Assembly: GCA_902781045.1 (NCBI GenBank) | Contig: CACZHT010000032.1 | Location: 1 to 35,734 of the forward strand | Direction: 5' to 3' | Length of the DNA stretch: 35,734 nucleotides | DNA from: an uncultured Bacteroidales bacterium | Lineage (GTDB): Bacteria > Bacteroidota > Bacteroidia > Bacteroidales > Muribaculaceae | Part shown: positions 27,009 through 35,378 of the stretch, piece after piece | Position numbering within the stretch: position 1 is the first letter of the stretch | How the letters are laid out: each line of letters starts with the position of its first letter | Notes under the pieces: generated by a model | Told to the model about the DNA's origin: nothing | Database searches by the model: none | What the model saw: only the letters and a program-made list of their open reading frames with translations | Program-made: the position numbers and the translations under genes

Positions 27009-28043
27009 ATGTCTATGAAAAAGTTTCTATCACTCATTGTGCTGGTCGCTGCCACGGCGACTGGTCAGACGGCAGCTGCCGATGACGTGGCCGCCGAGTT
27101 CACGCGACACAAGCATCTGGTTGAGCATATCACCTCGCAGGGGTGTGCCTACTGCCCCTGGGGCGACCATGTGCTGGAGCTGCTGGCCCAGATGCGCACC
27201 GACATCGCGCGGGTGTCGATTCACAACAACCTCAATGCGTCCGATCAGTTCCGCACCTTCAAGGCCGATGCCTTGGGGCAGCTCTTGGGCTACAATGCCA
27301 TGCCCGAGGCGGCCTTCGACCGCACACCTTATCAGGGTGTGTTCATGCAGGTGGTGAGCATCCAGCCCGAGTATGCTCTGGACAAGGCGCAGGCGTTGAG
27401 TGACTTGCTCGACACCAACATCACCACGCCTGTGCTGGCCGATGTGGTGATCGACGCAGACTATGACGAGGCCACGCGACAGCTCACTGTCACTGTCTCG
27501 GGCGATGTCAAGAGCAACTTCTTCTCGACCTTCGGCACAGCAGCCAATGCAACAGGCCTTACTGTCTATCTGACCGAGGACAGCCTGGTGGCATGGCAAC
27601 AGGATGGCTCGACGCGCGTTGAGGACTTTGTACACAACAATGTCTTCCGCGAGACGATGACCAACTACAAGGGCGACGCGCTCAAGTGGAACGTCGACAA
27701 GACCCACTATGAGAATCAGTACACCTATACGCTCAAGACTGCTTGGGTGCCCGAGAACATGACGGTTGTGGCCTTTGTCCACCTCTCGACAGCCACCCAG
27801 CCGTTGCAGCCGGTCGTCAACTGCCAGACTCTGGCCATAAGCGACCTGCTTCCACAGCCCATTCCGCCTGTCCCGGGAGATGTGACACAAGATGGCCTGG
27901 TCGACATCGCCGATGTCAACGCAGTGGTCAACATCATGCTAGGCAAGGCCACGCAGACTGTCGCCGCCGACGTCACGGGCGAGGGCACGGTCGACATCGC
28001 CGACGTCAATGCCGTGATCAACGTCATGCTGGGCAAGCGGTAA
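27009..28043 (+). CDS. Omp28-related secreted protein with C-terminal dockerin-like domain
   Basis: A 344-aa exported protein. The signal peptide is MSMKKFLSLIVLVAATATG; the ATG at 27015 is an alternative start. The Omp28 core begins at KHLVEHITSQGCAYCPWGDH, with a thioredoxin-like CxxC in GCAYCPWG. It continues through YNAMPEAAFDRTPY and beta-rich segments (TRQLTVTVSGDVKS). The C-terminus carries two dockerin-like halves, GDVTQDGLVDIADVNAVVNIMLG and GEGTVDIADVNAVINVMLG. The same architecture with a long N-terminal extension is found at 33041. Omp28-like proteins are outer-membrane-associated in Porphyromonas; the binding partner of the dockerin is unknown. The gene has its own promoter and the operator-like repeat upstream. 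Confidence 0.82.
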   Translation: MSMKKFLSLIVLVAATATGQTAAADDVAAEFTRHKHLVEHITSQGCAYCPWGDHVLELLAQMRTDIARVSIHNNLNASDQFRTFKADALGQLLGYNAMPEAAFDRTPYQGVFMQVVSIQPEYALDKAQALSDLLDTNITTPVLADVVIDADYDEATRQLTVTVSGDVKSNFFSTFGTAANATGLTVYLTEDSLVAWQQDGSTRVEDFVHNNVFRETMTNYKGDALKWNVDKTHYENQYTYTLKTAWVPENMTVVAFVHLSTATQPLQPVVNCQTLAISDLLPQPIPPVPGDVTQDGLVDIADVNAVVNIMLGKATQTVAADVTGEGTVDIADVNAVINVMLGKR

Positions 28044-28240
28044 TAGTTAACAGTTTACAGTTGATAGGTAATTGTTCAGCGATTCAGCGTTGACGGTTAG
28101 CATCAACACTGCCCATCGTCATCGTGCCGGCGCAAAGCAGCGAGGTGCTCAGTGTCTGCCGTGTGCTTGTTGAGGGGGCAGGGCGGATGGGGTGCACACC
28201 CTCCAGTCTCCCGCTGACTGAGAGGGCAAACCGACTTGCG

Positions 28241-28285
28241 AAGCCCGCACAACTGACCAATCTGCCACGGCTGTGCGAGCTTTTT
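28241..28285 (+). terminator. Possible terminator upstream of the regulator gene
   Basis: GCCCGCACA pairs with TGTGCGAGC (9 bp with one mismatch) around a long 22-nt loop, followed by five T residues. The large loop makes it a weak candidate for the end of the Omp28-dockerin transcript. Confidence 0.3.
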
Positions 28286-28309
28286 GCTTCAGGTTTCAGA
28301 AAAAAACAC

Positions 28310-28317
28310 TATCTTTG
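28310..28317 (+). promoter_or_regulatory. -7 box of the TPR-AraC regulator gene
   Basis: TATCTTTG followed by C, an exact match. A TTTG at 28283-28286 lies 23 nt upstream as a possible -33 element. The start codon at 28541 is about 220 nt downstream, an unusually long leader for this window. Confidence 0.6.
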
Positions 28318-28427
28318 CACCCGCAACTCTATTAACTATTCAAGTTTAGCAAGTTCGGTAATGTGCCTACAGCCAGTAGCAAAAAGTGTATTTAGCTCCC
28401 CTCCTGAGCCGTCCGCGACGCTTCGGC

Positions 28428-28541
28428 ATGCCGCTGCTGCGTGCCACCCTCAAGGACTGCTGCAAGCGAAGCAGCGACCTGTTTCAGGGGCTGGCCATCG
28501 ACCGCGCCACACGCACCATCTGCGAGTGGAAAATTGCTTGA
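28428..28541 (+). CDS. Possible 37-aa leader peptide coupled to the regulator gene
   Basis: An ATG-started frame of 38 codons (MPLLRATLKDCCKRSSDLFQ to EWKIA) ends in a TGATG overlap with the regulator's start codon at 28541. It begins about 105 nt after the predicted transcription start. The peptide is basic with three cysteines and matches nothing I recognise. The overlap may mean translational coupling, or the frame may be chance. Confidence 0.2.
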   Translation: MPLLRATLKDCCKRSSDLFQGLAIDRATRTICEWKIA

Positions 28542-30223
28542 TGAGAAACTCGTTCGTGACATATCGCCGAATGGCCGTGCTGCTGCTGGGCATGGCACTG
28601 GCCTGGGCTGGAGTACAGGCTCGCATGCTCTATCCCAAGCAGTGGCACCAGCTGTCGGGAGCACAGCTGCTGCTGATGGGGCAGAGCTTCAGCAAGTCTG
28701 GGCACATGGACAGTGCGGTGGTGTGCTTCACCATTGCCGCCAGTCGTCTGGATGGCAATGTGCGCGGAGAAGAGATGCGCAGTGGCATCAGGGCATGCTA
28801 CAAGTTGGGCACCATTTATCAGTTCCGTTATTATAACTATCAGAAGGCGGCCGACTGTCTGCTGCAGGGCAAGCAAGCCGCCGTGCAGGTCGGCGACTCG
28901 GCACTCATCGCACTGCTCAGCCACGAGCTGGGATGCCTCTACCTGCAATATGAGTCGGCTCATCAGGAAAGCGACTTCGCACAGAGCATTCCCTATCTGG
29001 AACAAGCCTGTCGCAATGCTCCGCAGGGCGACCCGCTCGACAGTCTGTATGTGTTCAACCTCATCACCACCGGCTTGCAGTTCAACCAGGTGCCGCGCAC
29101 GTTGGGTGTGGCGCATGACTATTGCCGGCGCCAACGCACTGCCAATTCTGTCACCGACCTGTGTCAGGCAGCGATGTGCATCAACGACAAGAACCCTTCA
29201 GAGGCACTTGTGTGGATTGACCATGCACTCAAGTGCGTGATGACAGTCGATGACGTGCAGCATGCTCGACTCACAGCAGTGGTGCGCATCATCAAGTGTA
29301 AGTTGCTCGACCAGTTGGGCCGAGACAGCGAATCACTGGCCGAACTGGACCGATATGAGCAAATTGTGCGCCGCTATAATTTCAAGGAGGGGGTTCCTGA
29401 CATCTACGACCAGTTGTATCACTTCTATCTGCGTCGAGGCAACGAGCATCTTGCCAACGTCAATCGTCTGCGTTATCTTGAGGTTGTCGACTCGCTCAGC
29501 GGAGTCACCCAGTTGCCCTATCTCATCAAGGCTTCATCGGTCTTTGACTTGCAGAAGGCCACCGAGGAGGTGCGGCTGCAAGAGGAGCGGCGCGTGCGGC
29601 TGACACAGACCCTGTGGATGGTGACTGTGGCCGCGCTGGTGTTTCTGGCATTGCTGGTCATGCTCTACCGCCGCAACCGCCAGCTCAAGGAACGCAATCA
29701 GGCACTGTACGAGCAGAGTCTCGAGCAATTGGCCATCATTGACGAGGCGCGCAGGGCAGCACCGCCTGTGCAGCAAGCCCCCCTGCCCAGCACCGACGAC
29801 GAGGAGATGCCCGTTGTGGGCGACCTGCCGGCAGCACCAGCCCAGGACATCGACGAGCAGGTGTTGCAAGACATCTATCAGCGCATCAAGGCTGTCATGG
29901 AAAATGCTCCTGAAGTCTACGACGAGACATTCTCGTTGGCGAGGCTGCACGAGATGGTGGGTAGCAACACCAAGTACATCTCACGCGCCATCAGCCTCTA
30001 TGCACACACCGACTTCAAGGCGATGCTCAGCCAGTATCGCATCCGCGAGGCATGCCGACGCATGAACGATGTCGAGCATTACGGGCAATATACCATCGAA
30101 GCCATTGCCAAGAGTGTGGGCGTGACTTCGCGCACAAGCTTCATCCAGAACTTCAAGCGGCAGACCGGTCTGACACCATCGGCCTATCTCAAACTGGCTC
30201 ACGAAAAATCGGCCGAAGCCTAG
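28541..30223 (+). CDS. Membrane-bound TPR-AraC transcriptional regulator
   Basis: The product is 560 aa. The ATG at 28541 gives a hydrophobic N-terminus MRNSFVTYRRMAVLLLGMALAWAG, probably a signal or anchor; an in-frame ATG at 28361 would place a long polar leader before it. About 300 residues of helical, TPR-like repeats follow (for example CYKLGTIYQFRYYNYQKAADCLLQG), predicted to be periplasmic. One transmembrane helix (LWMVTVAALVFLALLVMLY, about 357-375) is followed by a basic, coiled-coil-like linker. The C-terminal AraC-type DNA-binding domain has FSLARLHEMVGSNTKYISRAI and YTIEAIAKSVGVTSRTSFIQNFKRQTGLTPSAYL (about 512-546). No kinase domain is present, so sensing and DNA binding are in one protein. 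Likely targets are the neighbouring surface-protein promoters; this is inference. Confidence 0.82.
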   Translation: MRNSFVTYRRMAVLLLGMALAWAGVQARMLYPKQWHQLSGAQLLLMGQSFSKSGHMDSAVVCFTIAASRLDGNVRGEEMRSGIRACYKLGTIYQFRYYNYQKAADCLLQGKQAAVQVGDSALIALLSHELGCLYLQYESAHQESDFAQSIPYLEQACRNAPQGDPLDSLYVFNLITTGLQFNQVPRTLGVAHDYCRRQRTANSVTDLCQAAMCINDKNPSEALVWIDHALKCVMTVDDVQHARLTAVVRIIKCKLLDQLGRDSESLAELDRYEQIVRRYNFKEGVPDIYDQLYHFYLRRGNEHLANVNRLRYLEVVDSLSGVTQLPYLIKASSVFDLQKATEEVRLQEERRVRLTQTLWMVTVAALVFLALLVMLYRRNRQLKERNQALYEQSLEQLAIIDEARRAAPPVQQAPLPSTDDEEMPVVGDLPAAPAQDIDEQVLQDIYQRIKAVMENAPEVYDETFSLARLHEMVGSNTKYISRAISLYAHTDFKAMLSQYRIREACRRMNDVEHYGQYTIEAIAKSVGVTSRTSFIQNFKRQTGLTPSAYLKLAHEKSAEA

Positions 30224-30263
30224 TACGTTTTGGCGGAAAATCATTGACACACAAGGCGGTTTT

Positions 30264-30286
30264 GTTCGTTTTCCCCGAAAACGAAC
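30264..30286 (+). promoter_or_regulatory. Candidate operator, perfect inverted repeat, copy 2
   Basis: GTTCGTTTTC-CCC-GAAAACGAAC is a perfect 10-3-10 inverted repeat. It ends 42 nt before the -7 box at 30329, almost exactly the distance found for copy 1 (43 nt). No T-run follows, so it is unlikely to be a terminator. Confidence 0.6.
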
Positions 30287-30328
30287 ATGACCTTTGTTCA
30301 TTTGCTTGCGTACAGCCTTATTTATATA

Positions 30329-30336
30329 TACCTTTG
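30329..30336 (+). promoter_or_regulatory. -7 box of the BspA-like gene
   Basis: TACCTTTG followed by C, identical to the -7 box at 26981 including the next base. The ATG is at 30428, giving a leader of about 85 nt. No good -33 element is seen at normal spacing. Confidence 0.6.
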
Positions 30337-30367
30337 CATTACCGAAAAATCCTTCTAAACAAGCCGA

Positions 30368-30394
30368 GGTAGAGGTAAAGGGTTCGACTCTGCC
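30368..30394 (+). other. Hairpin in the leader of the BspA-like gene
   Basis: GGTAGAG pairs with CTCTGCC (7 bp, one G-T wobble) around a 13-nt loop. It ends 33 nt before the start codon. Its GGTTCGACTC segment looks like a tRNA T-arm, but no tRNA surrounds it. Confidence 0.3.
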
Positions 30395-30427
30395 AAGGTT
30401 GATTTTTTGAACCCACGTTAGACCACT

Positions 30428-32968
30428 ATGAAAAAAATGCTTACTCTATGTCTTGTCATGGCCACAACGCTGTTGGGCCAGGCACAGATGCCCGTGGTGC
30501 AGAGCACGGTCATTCCGGCCGTGTCGGCTCCGACGGCTACCAAGAACATGAAGAAGGCACAGTATGCCAATCAAGTCACGGTCGACAACATCATCTATGG
30601 CATCGACACCGAGGCGGCCAAGGCTGTGGTGCTGGGGGCCGACGATGACATCTTCGACCTCGTCATTGCCGACCAGGTGACCTTCAACGATGTCGCCTAT
30701 CCCGTGACCGAAGTCAATGCACGTGCATTCATGAGAAACGGCACCATCGAGACCATCCAGTTCCCTGCCACGATGAAGTATATCGGCAGCTGGGCATTCT
30801 ATGAGGCTTCGGCACTGCAGAGCGTCACTCTGCCCGATGGCATCGAGAAGACCGATACCTGCTGCTTCCGCCACTGTGTCTCGCTCGAGAGCGTCGACCT
30901 GGGACAGGGCATCAAGGAAGTGGGCTATGGCACTTTCAGCGAGAACCCGGGTCTGACCAGTGTGGTCTTCCCCGCATCGGTCCAGACAATTGGCGGCTAT
31001 TGCGTCGAGAAGTGCCCGAACTTGGCCACCATCACCATCCAGTCGCCCTCGTTGGAGTATGTCGGTTATTGTGCCTTCAACGAGACGGCTATCGCCGAGA
31101 TTATCTTCCCCGAGACTGTCACCAATATGCAAATGAGTGTCTGCCGCATGTGCAACAACCTCAAGCATGTGGTGCTGCCCACCAACCTCACCGCCGTACC
31201 GGGTCAGATGTTCACGCTGTGTGCCGGACTCGAGGAGATTACATTGCCCGAGAGCATCACCACACTGTCGTCCGAGGCTTTCTATGGCAATGAGTCACTG
31301 CGCAGCATCAACCTGGACAACATCACCCGCTATGAGCATGCTTGCCTCTACGAGACGCACTCACTCACCGGCGAGATTGTCTTTAACGACAACACCACCC
31401 TCATCGGCGACTTTGCTTTCCGTGGCTCGGCCATCTCAGGCATCAAGACTGGTGCCAATGTCGAGACCATCGATAACTATGCCTTCTGGGCTTGCTACAA
31501 CTTGAAGAACATCGAACTGGGCGAAGGGCTGCAGGCCATTGGCATGGGTGCCTTCGGTGACACGCGTTTCAGCACCATCGTCTTCCCGTCGACCGTGGTC
31601 GATGTCGAGGGCTATGCAGTCTTGCAGAACCCCAACCTGATTGCCCTGGGCTGCAAGGCAGTGGATGTTCCCGAGATGGTCAACAAGTTCGACCTGGTGA
31701 GCGACTACAATGCCACCACGCTCTATGTGCCAGAGGCTAGCATTGAGGCCTACAAAGCCGCCGAAATCTGGCAGAATTTTGCCAATGTCAAGCCCATCGA
31801 CGAGATGCCCATACTGGCCGAGTACACCCAGGATGGTGCTATCTATGAGCTGAACCTGACCGAAGGCACTGCCATCCTGGTTGATGGCAAGGCCACTACG
31901 GGCGACTTTGTGGTGCCCAATACCATTACCCGCGACCGCGATGTGGTTTGCACCGTCATCGGCATTGGCAATGGCGCTTTCGACGAGAACACCAATTTGA
32001 CCAGCATCACGCTCAACGAGGATCTTGAGACCATCGGCGACGATGCCTTCCAGTACTCGAGTATTCCCGCCCTGCACTTGCCTGCCAAGGTAAAGAGCGT
32101 GGGCCATGACTTCCACTACAAGGCCACCAGCCTGGCCGAGATTACCGTTGACGAGAACAACCCCTATCTCTGCGCCGAGAACTCGCTGCTCATGAGCAAG
32201 GACAAGAAGACCGTTTGGGGCTTCCCCGTAGCTAATCCCGCTACCGAACTGATCTTGCCCGACGAGGTTGAGATTGTCATGAGCGACGCAGTCAACCGCT
32301 GCAAGAACCTCAAGAAAATCGTCATTGGCAATAACTGCAAGACCATCGACCGTAATGCTTTCGACAACTGCACCGAGGCAACCGAGCTGATTCTGGGCGA
32401 CAACATTGAGAAGATTGATTATCAGGCATTCCGTTCGCTCAAGAGTGTCACAGAGCTCAAGTTCCCCAAGAACCTGAAGTATCTCAATGATTATTCCTTC
32501 TCCTACACTTGGAACATTAAGGAGGCTGTTCTGCCCGAGGGGCTGGAGTGGCTTTGTATGGGTGCCTTCAACCGTTGCGATGCATTGGAGCGTGTTGAGT
32601 TGCCCTCAACTTTGACCTTTGTCGGACAGTGGCCCTTCCAGGACTGCGGCGCAATGACCGAGCTGGTGAGCAAGGCCGAGAACCCCGTGGCGCTGAGCAA
32701 CGATTTGTTCAACGACGAGATGAAGTATCAGACCGTGACGCTGCTGGTGCCTGAGGGATGCATTGACAACTATCGCAATGCCAACATCTGGCAGAAGTTC
32801 ACCAACATCGAGGAGTTGCCCAACACGGGCATTGACGGTGTCCATGCCAGCGGTGAGGCTACGGTCGTGGCCATCTACACCATCGACGGCAAGCGTCTGA
32901 GCCAGATGCAGAACGGTGTCAACATCGTGCGCATGAGCGACGGCACTACTCGCAAGATTATCAAGTAA
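30428..32968 (+). CDS. BspA-like leucine-rich-repeat surface protein with C-terminal sorting tail
   Basis: An 846-aa secreted protein. The signal peptide is MKKMLTLCLVMATTLLGQAQ. Most of the body is LRR_5-type (BspA/Treponema) repeats of about 23 residues, such as IETIQFPATMKYIGSWAFYEASALQSVTLP and LKHVVLPTNLTAVPGQMF, in two blocks separated near residues 430-490 by a non-repeat region (VPEASIEAYKAAEIWQNF to AEYTQDGAIYELNLTEGTA). The C-terminus, VVAIYTIDGKRLSQMQNGVN followed by IVRMSDGTTRKIIK, resembles the type IX secretion sorting domain. BspA-like proteins usually mediate adhesion to host or other bacteria. Its promoter has the perfect inverted repeat. A hairpin separates it from the next Omp28-dockerin gene 72 nt downstream. 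Confidence 0.85.
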   Translation: MKKMLTLCLVMATTLLGQAQMPVVQSTVIPAVSAPTATKNMKKAQYANQVTVDNIIYGIDTEAAKAVVLGADDDIFDLVIADQVTFNDVAYPVTEVNARAFMRNGTIETIQFPATMKYIGSWAFYEASALQSVTLPDGIEKTDTCCFRHCVSLESVDLGQGIKEVGYGTFSENPGLTSVVFPASVQTIGGYCVEKCPNLATITIQSPSLEYVGYCAFNETAIAEIIFPETVTNMQMSVCRMCNNLKHVVLPTNLTAVPGQMFTLCAGLEEITLPESITTLSSEAFYGNESLRSINLDNITRYEHACLYETHSLTGEIVFNDNTTLIGDFAFRGSAISGIKTGANVETIDNYAFWACYNLKNIELGEGLQAIGMGAFGDTRFSTIVFPSTVVDVEGYAVLQNPNLIALGCKAVDVPEMVNKFDLVSDYNATTLYVPEASIEAYKAAEIWQNFANVKPIDEMPILAEYTQDGAIYELNLTEGTAILVDGKATTGDFVVPNTITRDRDVVCTVIGIGNGAFDENTNLTSITLNEDLETIGDDAFQYSSIPALHLPAKVKSVGHDFHYKATSLAEITVDENNPYLCAENSLLMSKDKKTVWGFPVANPATELILPDEVEIVMSDAVNRCKNLKKIVIGNNCKTIDRNAFDNCTEATELILGDNIEKIDYQAFRSLKSVTELKFPKNLKYLNDYSFSYTWNIKEAVLPEGLEWLCMGAFNRCDALERVELPSTLTFVGQWPFQDCGAMTELVSKAENPVALSNDLFNDEMKYQTVTLLVPEGCIDNYRNANIWQKFTNIEELPNTGIDGVHASGEATVVAIYTIDGKRLSQMQNGVNIVRMSDGTTRKIIK

Positions 32969-32986
32969 AATTCATCAACTGATTGG

Positions 32987-33024
32987 TTGCGGCACGGGAG
33001 TCAAGTCCCGTGTCGCAATTTTCT
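32987..33024 (+). terminator. Intercistronic hairpin, partial terminator or mRNA stabiliser
   Basis: TTGCGGCACGGGA pairs with TCCCGTGTCGCAA (13 bp, one G-T wobble) around GTCAAG, followed by TTTTCT. Only 16 nt remain before the next ATG (33041), with no promoter, so the downstream gene must be transcribed through it. Confidence 0.6.
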
Positions 33025-33040
33025 AGCAAAACTAAGTCTT

Positions 33041-35002
33041 ATGAAGAAAATGCTACTCACATCACTGCTGCTCATCGGCTCTGTGGCAACTGCCGGAGCA
33101 CAATTGTTGCAGCAGTCACCTGCCGACCAACACTTCGTGCCACGTGCAGCCAAGGCACCCATGCAGAGGGTGCTGGGGCCCAACCAACTCTATATGGGCC
33201 CGTATTTCACCGACGAACTGACCGATGCCGGACTGGGATTGGCAACCATCAACGAGACGGTCAAGATTGGCACCGTGCTCACCCTGAGCCAGGTGCAGAA
33301 GTTCGACGGCGGACAGGTCAAGGCCATTCGATTCGGTCTCTATCAGCCGGTCGACTCGGCCCAGGTCATCCTGTGGCCCGTCATCACGCTCAACCCGCTC
33401 ACCGTGGGCGAGCCGCTCATCGATCAGGAGGTGCCCACGACATCGGCGGGGTGGAACGAGGTGGCCATCAACGAACCTTACACCATCGACCTCACCGGTC
33501 TGGCCGGGCTGATGCTGGGCTTCCAGTATCGGCAGGTGTCCAGCCCCAGCAGTCGCACGCATCCCATCTCGGCCGTGATGGCCGGCAATGAGATCTGCCC
33601 ATCATTCATGTACGGCTATTTGGGCACAGAGACCTGCCAGTGGTATGATGTGGGATTGAGCAGCTATGGCAACCTCAGTGTGCAGGCCATTGTCGAGAGC
33701 GAGAATTTTGCCGATTACGACATGGTCATCAAGGATCTCGTGGTCAATGACTATGCCCGAGTGGCCGATGGAGTGAACTTCAGTCTCACGATGAGCAATT
33801 TGGGGGCCAAGACGCTCGACAACTATGTCATCAACGCGCTGGTCGATGGCCAGGTGGTCGACGCGTTCGAGTCGCCCATCGCACTGACACCCACCGAGGT
33901 GAACATCAGCGGCACTTGTTCGCTCGATGGACTGGACTTGAGTGTGGGCAAGCACACCTTTGCCCTGCAGATTGCATCGATTGACGGCGAGCCGGTCGAG
34001 AACGGAACCACGCTCAACGGACAGTTCACGGCCTATTACGAGGCTTTCGAGCGACAGAAGAATGTGGTGGAGCAGTTCACCTCGCAGTATTGCACCTACT
34101 GCCCCTGGGGCGAGCAGTTTATCCAGGCCGTGGCCGACCGCTGCGGCAATCTGGCGTGGGTGGGCATCCACGGCAACATGAGTGGCACGGATGTGTTCCA
34201 CAACACGCGATGCGACCAGATCATGAGTTATCTGGGTGTGGACCAATCTTATCCGCAGGCCACATTCAACCGCTTTGACTATGAGAAGGCCGGAACCATT
34301 GCCTTCGGCATCGGTTTCCAGCCATCGATGATTCCCATGTATGCCGATTATCTCAATGAGACTTATATCGGCAACAATTGGACACCTGTTGTGGCCAATA
34401 TTAATCTGGGAGGAACTTACGACCCCACAACTCGCGAGCTCAAGCTCAATGTCACAGGCCAGACCACCAGCGAGCTAAAGACACTCTTTGGCTCGGGTGT
34501 AGGCATCACGGTCTATCTCACCGAGGATGGCTTGGCCGGGCGTCAGTTGAACAATGGCACTTGGATTAACGACTACACGCACAACCATGTGATGCGCGAC
34601 ATGCTGGGCACCATCTCGGGCACGGCCTTGAATATGGTCGATGGCACGCTCAACTATGCCAACGAGTTTGCCACCACCCTGAGCGAGGACTGGAATGCCG
34701 ACAACATGCACGTCGTGGTGCTGGTCAACCGCAAGGGTAGTGGCACCAAGAAAGAGGTATTCAATTGCGAGGTCATCGACATCAAGGACCTGCCCGCTCC
34801 AGGCGATAGCGTTGTGGGCGATGTGTCGGGCGACGGTCAGGTCGACATCGCCGATGTCAATGCCATCATCAACATCATGCTCGGCAAGGCCGAGCAGACT
34901 GCTGCAGCCGATGTCACGGGCGAAGGAACGGTCGACATCGCCGATGTCAATGCCGTCATCAACATCATGCTCGGCAAGGGAGCAACAGTTAACAGTTTAT
35001 AG
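33041..35002 (+). CDS. Large Omp28-related secreted protein with dockerin-like domain
   Basis: The product is 653 aa. The ATG at 33041 gives MKKMLLTSLLLIGSVATAGA as a signal peptide; an upstream in-frame ATG at 32987 lies inside the hairpin and is rejected. The first 340 residues are beta-rich domains (a jelly-roll-like part with QVKAIRFGLYQPVDSAQVILW, then a CARDB-like module VNFSLTMSNLGAKTLDNYVI). The Omp28 core starts at QKNVVEQFTSQYCTYCPWGEQ with CxxC. It ends with two dockerin halves, GDVSGDGQVDIADVNAIINIMLG and GEGTVDIADVNAVINIMLGK, the second nearly identical in DNA to that of the gene at 27009. It is likely cotranscribed with the BspA-like gene. Confidence 0.82.
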   Translation: MKKMLLTSLLLIGSVATAGAQLLQQSPADQHFVPRAAKAPMQRVLGPNQLYMGPYFTDELTDAGLGLATINETVKIGTVLTLSQVQKFDGGQVKAIRFGLYQPVDSAQVILWPVITLNPLTVGEPLIDQEVPTTSAGWNEVAINEPYTIDLTGLAGLMLGFQYRQVSSPSSRTHPISAVMAGNEICPSFMYGYLGTETCQWYDVGLSSYGNLSVQAIVESENFADYDMVIKDLVVNDYARVADGVNFSLTMSNLGAKTLDNYVINALVDGQVVDAFESPIALTPTEVNISGTCSLDGLDLSVGKHTFALQIASIDGEPVENGTTLNGQFTAYYEAFERQKNVVEQFTSQYCTYCPWGEQFIQAVADRCGNLAWVGIHGNMSGTDVFHNTRCDQIMSYLGVDQSYPQATFNRFDYEKAGTIAFGIGFQPSMIPMYADYLNETYIGNNWTPVVANINLGGTYDPTTRELKLNVTGQTTSELKTLFGSGVGITVYLTEDGLAGRQLNNGTWINDYTHNHVMRDMLGTISGTALNMVDGTLNYANEFATTLSEDWNADNMHVVVLVNRKGSGTKKEVFNCEVIDIKDLPAPGDSVVGDVSGDGQVDIADVNAIINIMLGKAEQTAAADVTGEGTVDIADVNAVINIMLGKGATVNSL

Positions 35003-35032
35003 TTAACAGTTAATAGTTAATAGTTAACTTAT

Positions 35033-35071
35033 TCATTCCCCCACTTAGGCGCAGCCCAAGTGGGGGAATGA
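35033..35071. terminator. Perfect 14-bp hairpin after the last gene
   Basis: TCATTCCCCCACTT pairs with AAGTGGGGGAATGA around an 11-nt loop. It lies 30 nt after the stop codon at 35002 without a T-run, so it may be a terminator lacking a tail or an intergenic repeat. Confidence 0.55.
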
Positions 35072-35147
35072 GCAGATACGCATTGCGCATTGCGCGTTTC
35101 CCCTCCCCTTTGTGAAAGGGGAGGGGAGTTTGAGGATGCACGCCCTG

Positions 35148-35302
35148 CAGTCATTGTGCGTTTGAGCGTTTCCCCTCCCCTTTCTCAAAGGGGAGGGGTC
35201 AGGGGTGGGGTTTGGGGGCAGCAAAAATTATAGCAATGTGTCAAAACTTGCTCGTTGCAAACCCCACCCCCAGCCCCTCCCCTTTGTGAAAGGGGAGGGG
35301 AG
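35148..35302. repeat. Long direct repeat, copy 1
   Basis: About 155 nt that recur at 35577-35731 with only a handful of substitutions, including the AAAATTATAGCAATGTGTC core and two flanking hairpins. The two copies flank the MITE-like insert. Confidence 0.9.
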
Positions 35303-35378
35303 CTTGAGGATGCACGCCCTGCAGTCATTGTGCATTGTGTATTGTGCATTGAATTGCGCGTTTCCCCTCCCCTTTCTC

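Larger units (their letters stand above)
28044..28540 (+). other. 497-nt intergenic region upstream of the AraC-type regulator
   Basis: Starts with a TAGTTAACAGTTTACAGTTG tract like the one after the other Omp28-dockerin gene (34989 onward). It then holds GC-rich sequence of no recognised content, a terminator-like hairpin (28241-28285), a promoter (-7 at 28310) and a leader of about 220 nt that contains a small open frame (28428-28541). I see no gene of normal size. Confidence 0.5.

Noticed and set aside
28124..28540. N-terminal extension of the AraC regulator
   Set aside because: It would begin upstream of the TATCTTTG promoter and bury the N-terminal hydrophobic segment behind 139 polar residues.
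30361..30400. tRNA fragment
   Set aside because: GGTTCGACTC looks like a T-arm, but there is no acceptor stem, D-arm or anticodon arm around it; it is a simple leader hairpin.
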